A stretch of 64,000 bases of DNA from Sitta carolinensis (Eukaryota; Chordata; Aves; Passeriformes; Sittidae), in contig CM063283.1 in the NCBI GenBank assembly GCA_032173965.1, positions 110,679,108 to 110,743,107 of the forward strand, given 5' to 3'. Positions 60,380-64,000 of this stretch are shown piece by piece. Under the pieces are notes generated by a model. The model was not told where the DNA came from, ran no database searches, and saw only the letters and a program-made list of their open reading frames with translations. Position numbers and translations under genes: made by a program. Numbering within the stretch: the stretch's first letter is position 1; every line of letters starts with the position of its first letter.

Positions 60380-63300
60380 TTAGTTAAACAAACACTGAAA
60401 ACATTCAGCTGGAGGAAACAGCTCCTCCACTTCTTTTTTGTGCCAGCAAACCCAGGAGGGAAAAGCAATTGGACCAGGAGAACTTGTCTCTGGGCCAGTT
60501 TTTTCTTCCTCCTTTTTCCTCCTTCTCCAGGAGGCCACAGTGACTTGTGGCACCTTTGTTCCTGAAGTTTTGGGGACATAGGGTCTCACATTGCGGGAGG
60601 GGATCCACCGCAAGCCAGTGGGAGTGGAGACACAGGCGTATCCACGCCCCCATGTGACCAATTCGTGAGGACCCTGTATCCTCAAAGTTTCTGGATCTTT
60701 GACAAGGACTTTTGGCCTTTCATGGGGCTCTAACTGTGAGTTTCCCCGAAAGTGCCTTGTTGCCGGCGGGTTCATGGTCTCAAAGGAACAGTTAAGAAAA
60801 TTCAAAGTGAACACGGCACGGGCTAGTCTTACAGATGGTGGTTCAATCTTGAGAATCGGTTGTTGCTGGCTGAGGACTCTTTTGAGGTTTTGATGAGTCC
60901 TTTCCACAATCGCCTGACCTGTCGGGGAGTGGGGGATGCCAGTTTTGTGTTCCACTCCCCATTGTTGCAGAAAGCTGTTGAATTCCTTGGATTTGTATGC
61001 GGGTCCATTGTCTGTTTTCAGGGACTTTGGGATGCCCAGGACAGAGAAAGCTTGAATGAGGTGCTTGATAGCATCCCCAGATTTCTCTCCTGTGTGAGCA
61101 GAGGCAAAAACAGCTCCTGAGAACGTGTCCACTGAGACGTGCACGTACTTTTGCCTTCCAAAAGGGGCAAAGTGCGTGACATCTGTCTGCCACACCTCAC
61201 AGCTGGACAAACCCCGGGGGTTCACGCCTGTGGGCATGGATGGGAGAGCACATTTGTGACACTGTGGACAGCCAGTCACAATCGCTTTGGCCTGGTCACG
61301 GGTTAAGTTAAACTGCCGGACCAGACCTGGTGCGTTTTGATGATGAAGCTGGTGGCTGATTCTGGCTTGCTCAAAACGATTTGGCAGTGGGGTCACTTCA
61401 ACAGGGGTAGCAAGAGCATCGGCTCTCCTGTTTCCCTCTGCTATGAACCCAGGTAGCTCTGTGTGTGAACGTGTGTGCATCACATAAAAAGGTTGCTTCC
61501 TATGAGAAATCAGTTTGACAAGCTTAGAAAGTAACTGAAAAAGAGTGATGTTGGAAACCTCCTGCAGTACAGAGTGTTCTGCTCTAGAAACTATCCCTGC
61601 AACATAACTCGAATCTGTTACTAAATTGAAAGGTCCAGGGAACGTCTTAAATGCTCTAACGACTGCTGCCAACTCAGCGACTTGAGGTGATGCTTCCACC
61701 TTAACAATATCTGATTCCCACTGCTGAGTAAGAGGGTCCCGCCAAGTCATGACTGATTTGAGGGACTTTCCAGACGCGTCAGTGAAGACGGTTAGAGCAT
61801 CAAGAGGCTTTTTGCTCTGGACACTTTTTAGCTCTAATTGGAATTGGGCATCCGAATTGAAAATTTTGTGGGCAGGCCGATGAATAGAAATTTGGCCAGT
61901 GTAGTTATCTAGGGCAAACTGCAGTGCTTCATTCTCTTGAAGCAGGTGCTCCAGCATTACTTTTGTAATTTGACCTGATTTTAATTTGATTGGCATGTGA
62001 ATGCACTCAAAGTCACAACCAGCCAGTTCCCGAAGGCGAACTCTGGCTTTCCGAATCAGATCAGCCATCAATTCTTGTGGCTTTGTCATCCTTTTGGACC
62101 TGTGGTGGCTCAGAAAAACCCACTCTATAATATAGAGAGGATCTTCTTTGTCTTGGGCGTTCTTTGATTTTTTGAGGGTTTTGCTGTTCCATTGGAAAAT
62201 CATTCCGTGGAGGTGTGGCAGCTTTCCTAATATGATAAAACGAAAGGGCAGGTCAAGTTTGCATCTGTTGGCCTGTCTGGTGGACAATGCGTGTTGAATG
62301 TTCTCGAGCGCAAATTTGGCCTCTGGGGTGAGGGTCCTGGGGGAACTCAATTCTTCTCCCCCTTTTAACAAATCGAAAAGGGGGGCTAAGTCTTCTGTAG
62401 AAAGACCTAGCCAAGGTCTCACCCAGTTCAAAGCTCCACATAACTGATGGACATCTGCAAGAGTCTGAATTTGGGTTTTGATTTCTAATTTTTGAGGAAC
62501 AATGGTCCTCTTTCCAATTTCAAGCCCTAGGTATTTCCAGGGTGGCATCTTTTGAATTTTGGATTCTTGCATCTCAAACCCTGCAGTGACCAGTGAAGAC
62601 ACTGTGAGATTCAGAGCATGTGTCAACAGGTCATTTGTTGGTGCAGAGATCAAGATGTCATCAATGTAATGATGAATTATTACTTGGGGCACTGCTGCAC
62701 GTACTGGTGCGAGCAGGGAAGAAACATACCTTTGATAGATTACAGGCGAATTTTTCAAACCTTGAGGGAGCACTTTCCACTGAAACCTCTTTCGCGGGGC
62801 CTCCCGGTTCAAGGTGGGCACCGAGAAAGCAAAGCGTGGGGCATCATCAGGGTGTAGAGGAATGTGAAAAAAACAGTCTTTTATATCAATGACTATCAAA
62901 TCCCAATTTTCGGGGAGCATGCTTGGGGCAGGCATCCCTGGTTGCAGGGACCCCATATCTTCAATAATTTCATTGATTTTCCGGAGGTCATGTATGAGCC
63001 TCCATCTGGTTTTATCTGCTTTCTGGATGACAAACACTGGAGAGTTCCACGGTGACGTGGTCTCTTCAATGTGGCCATTTTTCAACTGTTCTTCTACAAG
63101 TTCGTTGAGCGCCTTTAACTTTTGCTTAGAGAGCGGCCACTGTTCTACCCAGACTGGTTCATCTGACAGCCAATTCAGTTTCTGGATAGGGCGCTCTTCA
63201 GTGACCGCTGCCTGAAAAACCTTTGGAGCGTCAGGAATGTTAATTGTGACACCCCATTGTGACATTAAATCTCTTCCCCACAGAGGTTCCTCAAAATCCA

Positions 63301-64000
63301 AAACGAAAGGGCGTAGAGTGGCTATTTGTCCATTTGGCCCTTCAATTGTGACTGCCTTTTTTGACTGTTTTGCCAATTGCAAGCCTCCAATACCATTTAC
63401 GTGTTTGGCAATGTTTTGCAATTCCCAATGTGACGGCCACATTCTTTCTGGGACGACCGTCACATCAGCGGCTGTGTCCCAGGCTCCTTTAAGGAGTCTG
63501 GATTCCTCACCCATGGAGAGCTTACAGTAATCTTTTGGCCTGTCTGAGCCTATTGTTTTTATCACAGCGACAGTGGTGTCTTTGTCGCTTTCTGTTTTGC
63601 CACTGTTTGCGGCACTGTTTCCAGGACTCACCTTTACTGCAAGCCCTTGTAAGTAGGGGATGGCTTGGGCAACGATTTGGCCCTTTGGTAAAAAGGTGGG
63701 TGGGTGTTCACTGCGCAGCCACACAACAAATCGCTTTGGGTTTGTTGACATGGTTCCAGGGATGATTTTTATGTCAGGGGGGGTGAACTTACAGTCTCCG
63801 ATGACAACAAATTTTGTCTCCACCAAATGCCACATGCCGGGTTCCTTTGAGACCACGGCTGTTTTCCAATGATTGTCCCGCAGGTGAAGAGGCTCTGCCA
63901 ACTGGAGCCTAAATGGCTCATACCTGTCCGTTGTTGTCAAGGATCCTGTAGGTTCAGGCAATATTGTGTGCCTTGATTTCTCTTGTTCTGTCAGGTCCTG
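60380..64000 (-). CDS. pol: Retroviral protease-polymerase polyprotein, open to window edge
   Basis: A single frame from beyond the right edge to the stop at 60380. Numbering from 63961 as 1, it has a degenerate dUTPase-like domain (about 20-105, ending LPKGQIVAQAIP). The protease follows, with DTAAD at 162-166 and WGRDLM at 228-233. The reverse transcriptase has LPQG (398-401), VIDIKD with D359, and YIDD at 432-435. RNase H acidic residues are D728, E763, D783 and D848. Integrase has H870/H874/C898/C901 and the catalytic D927, D984, E1020 with 35 residues between the last two, then the C-terminal WGRGY domain. No stop or frameshift in about 1200 codons. The protease triplet D-T-A replaces the usual D-T/S-G. 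Protease and RT share one frame, unlike typical betaretroviruses. The true start (frameshift or readthrough from gag) is outside. Confidence 0.95.
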   Translation of the reverse strand, partial: QDLTEQEKSRHTILPEPTGSLTTTDRYEPFRLQLAEPLHLRDNHWKTAVVSKEPGMWHLVETKFVVIGDCKFTPPDIKIIPGTMSTNPKRFVVWLRSEHPPTFLPKGQIVAQAIPYLQGLAVKVSPGNSAANSGKTESDKDTTVAVIKTIGSDRPKDYCKLSMGEESRLLKGAWDTAADVTVVPERMWPSHWELQNIAKHVNGIGGLQLAKQSKKAVTIEGPNGQIATLRPFVLDFEEPLWGRDLMSQWGVTINIPDAPKVFQAAVTEERPIQKLNWLSDEPVWVEQWPLSKQKLKALNELVEEQLKNGHIEETTSPWNSPVFVIQKADKTRWRLIHDLRKINEIIEDMGSLQPGMPAPSMLPENWDLIVIDIKDCFFHIPLHPDDAPRFAFSVPTLNREAPRKRFQWKVLPQGLKNSPVIYQRYVSSLLAPVRAAVPQVIIHHYIDDILISAPTNDLLTHALNLTVSSLVTAGFEMQESKIQKMPPWKYLGLEIGKRTIVPQKLEIKTQIQTLADVHQLCGALNWVRPWLGLSTEDLAPLFDLLKGGEELSSPRTLTPEAKFALENIQHALSTRQANRCKLDLPFRFIILGKLPHLHGMIFQWNSKTLKKSKNAQDKEDPLYIIEWVFLSHHRSKRMTKPQELMADLIRKARVRLRELAGCDFECIHMPIKLKSGQITKVMLEHLLQENEALQFALDNYTGQISIHRPAHKIFNSDAQFQLELKSVQSKKPLDALTVFTDASGKSLKSVMTWRDPLTQQWESDIVKVEASPQVAELAAVVRAFKTFPGPFNLVTDSSYVAGIVSRAEHSVLQEVSNITLFQLLSKLVKLISHRKQPFYVMHTRSHTELPGFIAEGNRRADALATPVEVTPLPNRFEQARISHQLHHQNAPGLVRQFNLTRDQAKAIVTGCPQCHKCALPSMPTGVNPRGLSSCEVWQTDVTHFAPFGRQKYVHVSVDTFSGAVFASAHTGEKSGDAIKHLIQAFSVLGIPKSLKTDNGPAYKSKEFNSFLQQWGVEHKTGIPHSPTGQAIVERTHQNLKRVLSQQQPILKIEPPSVRLARAVFTLNFLNCSFETMNPPATRHFRGNSQLEPHERPKVLVKDPETLRIQGPHELVTWGRGYACVSTPTGLRWIPSRNVRPYVPKTSGTKVPQVTVASWRRRKKEEEKTGPETSSPGPIAFPSWVCWHKKEVEELFPPAECFQCLFN

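Larger units (their letters stand above)
58304..64000 (-). mobile_element. Endogenous retrovirus, class II, partial (5' part beyond window)
   Basis: Order on the minus strand: dUTPase-like/protease/RT/RNase H/integrase frame, env, polypurine tract, 3' LTR. Gag, primer-binding site and 5' LTR are outside the window. Long intact frames and a well-formed LTR suggest a fairly recent insertion. The left boundary falls inside a 41-bp satellite unit, so the provirus landed in the array. Pol motifs point to the betaretrovirus-like group; Env has alpharetrovirus-like transmembrane features. Confidence 0.93.

Noticed and set aside
60088..60579. 163-codon minus-strand frame overlapping the pol end and env start
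   Set aside because: A third frame between two strong coding frames, with no motif; most likely a shadow.

Overview
The window is vertebrate nuclear DNA, almost certainly from a bird. It carries many truncated CR1 LINE copies with the avian-type 3' end, one multi-exon vertebrate gene with GT-AG introns, and an endogenous retrovirus of avian type. A songbird is plausible but cannot be proved from the sequence alone. Most of the window is AT-rich intron or intergenic DNA. The exceptions are a CpG island near 43 kb and the GC-rich block from about 51.4 kb to 58.3 kb.

The one conventional gene is PDXK (pyridoxal kinase) on the minus strand. All 11 coding exons were found, from the ATG at 43619 (in the CpG island) to the TAA at 6836-6834. 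They join in frame into 312 codons, every junction has GT/AG, and the key kinase residues fall at the positions expected for the family. Intron 1 is about 18.6 kb. Positions 1-6833 are PDXK 3' UTR plus downstream DNA; the poly(A) site could not be fixed.

Upstream of PDXK (44-53.3 kb) is non-coding DNA with several CR1 fragments in both orientations, a 21-bp minisatellite near 52.1-52.25 kb and an extremely AT-rich block (about 52.97-53.34 kb). From 53.37 to 54.95 kb lies an unrecognised locus: a 33-bp (11-codon) tandem repeat between two related proline/cysteine-rich modules. On the minus strand it forms a reading frame with one in-frame stop, and a GC box and a CRE-like palindrome lie at its upstream end. 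It could be a fast-evolving gene, a pseudogene or only repeat DNA; even the strand is uncertain.

At 54.98-58.30 kb is a GC- and CpG-rich tandem array with a 41-bp unit, roughly 80 copies. Each canonical unit contains an 8-bp inverted repeat, and a stretch of more than 1 kb of the array is duplicated within it. The array ends abruptly at the LTR of a minus-strand endogenous retrovirus. The provirus shows 3' LTR (58942-58304), polypurine tract, an open env (457 codons) and an open dUTPase-like/protease/RT/RNase H/integrase frame (about 1200 codons) that runs off the right edge. Gag, primer-binding site and the other LTR lie outside. Its Pol looks betaretrovirus-like, while its Env has the CX6CC motif and a cysteine-bounded internal fusion loop as in alpharetroviruses. 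The protease active-site triplet reads D-T-A instead of D-T/S-G.
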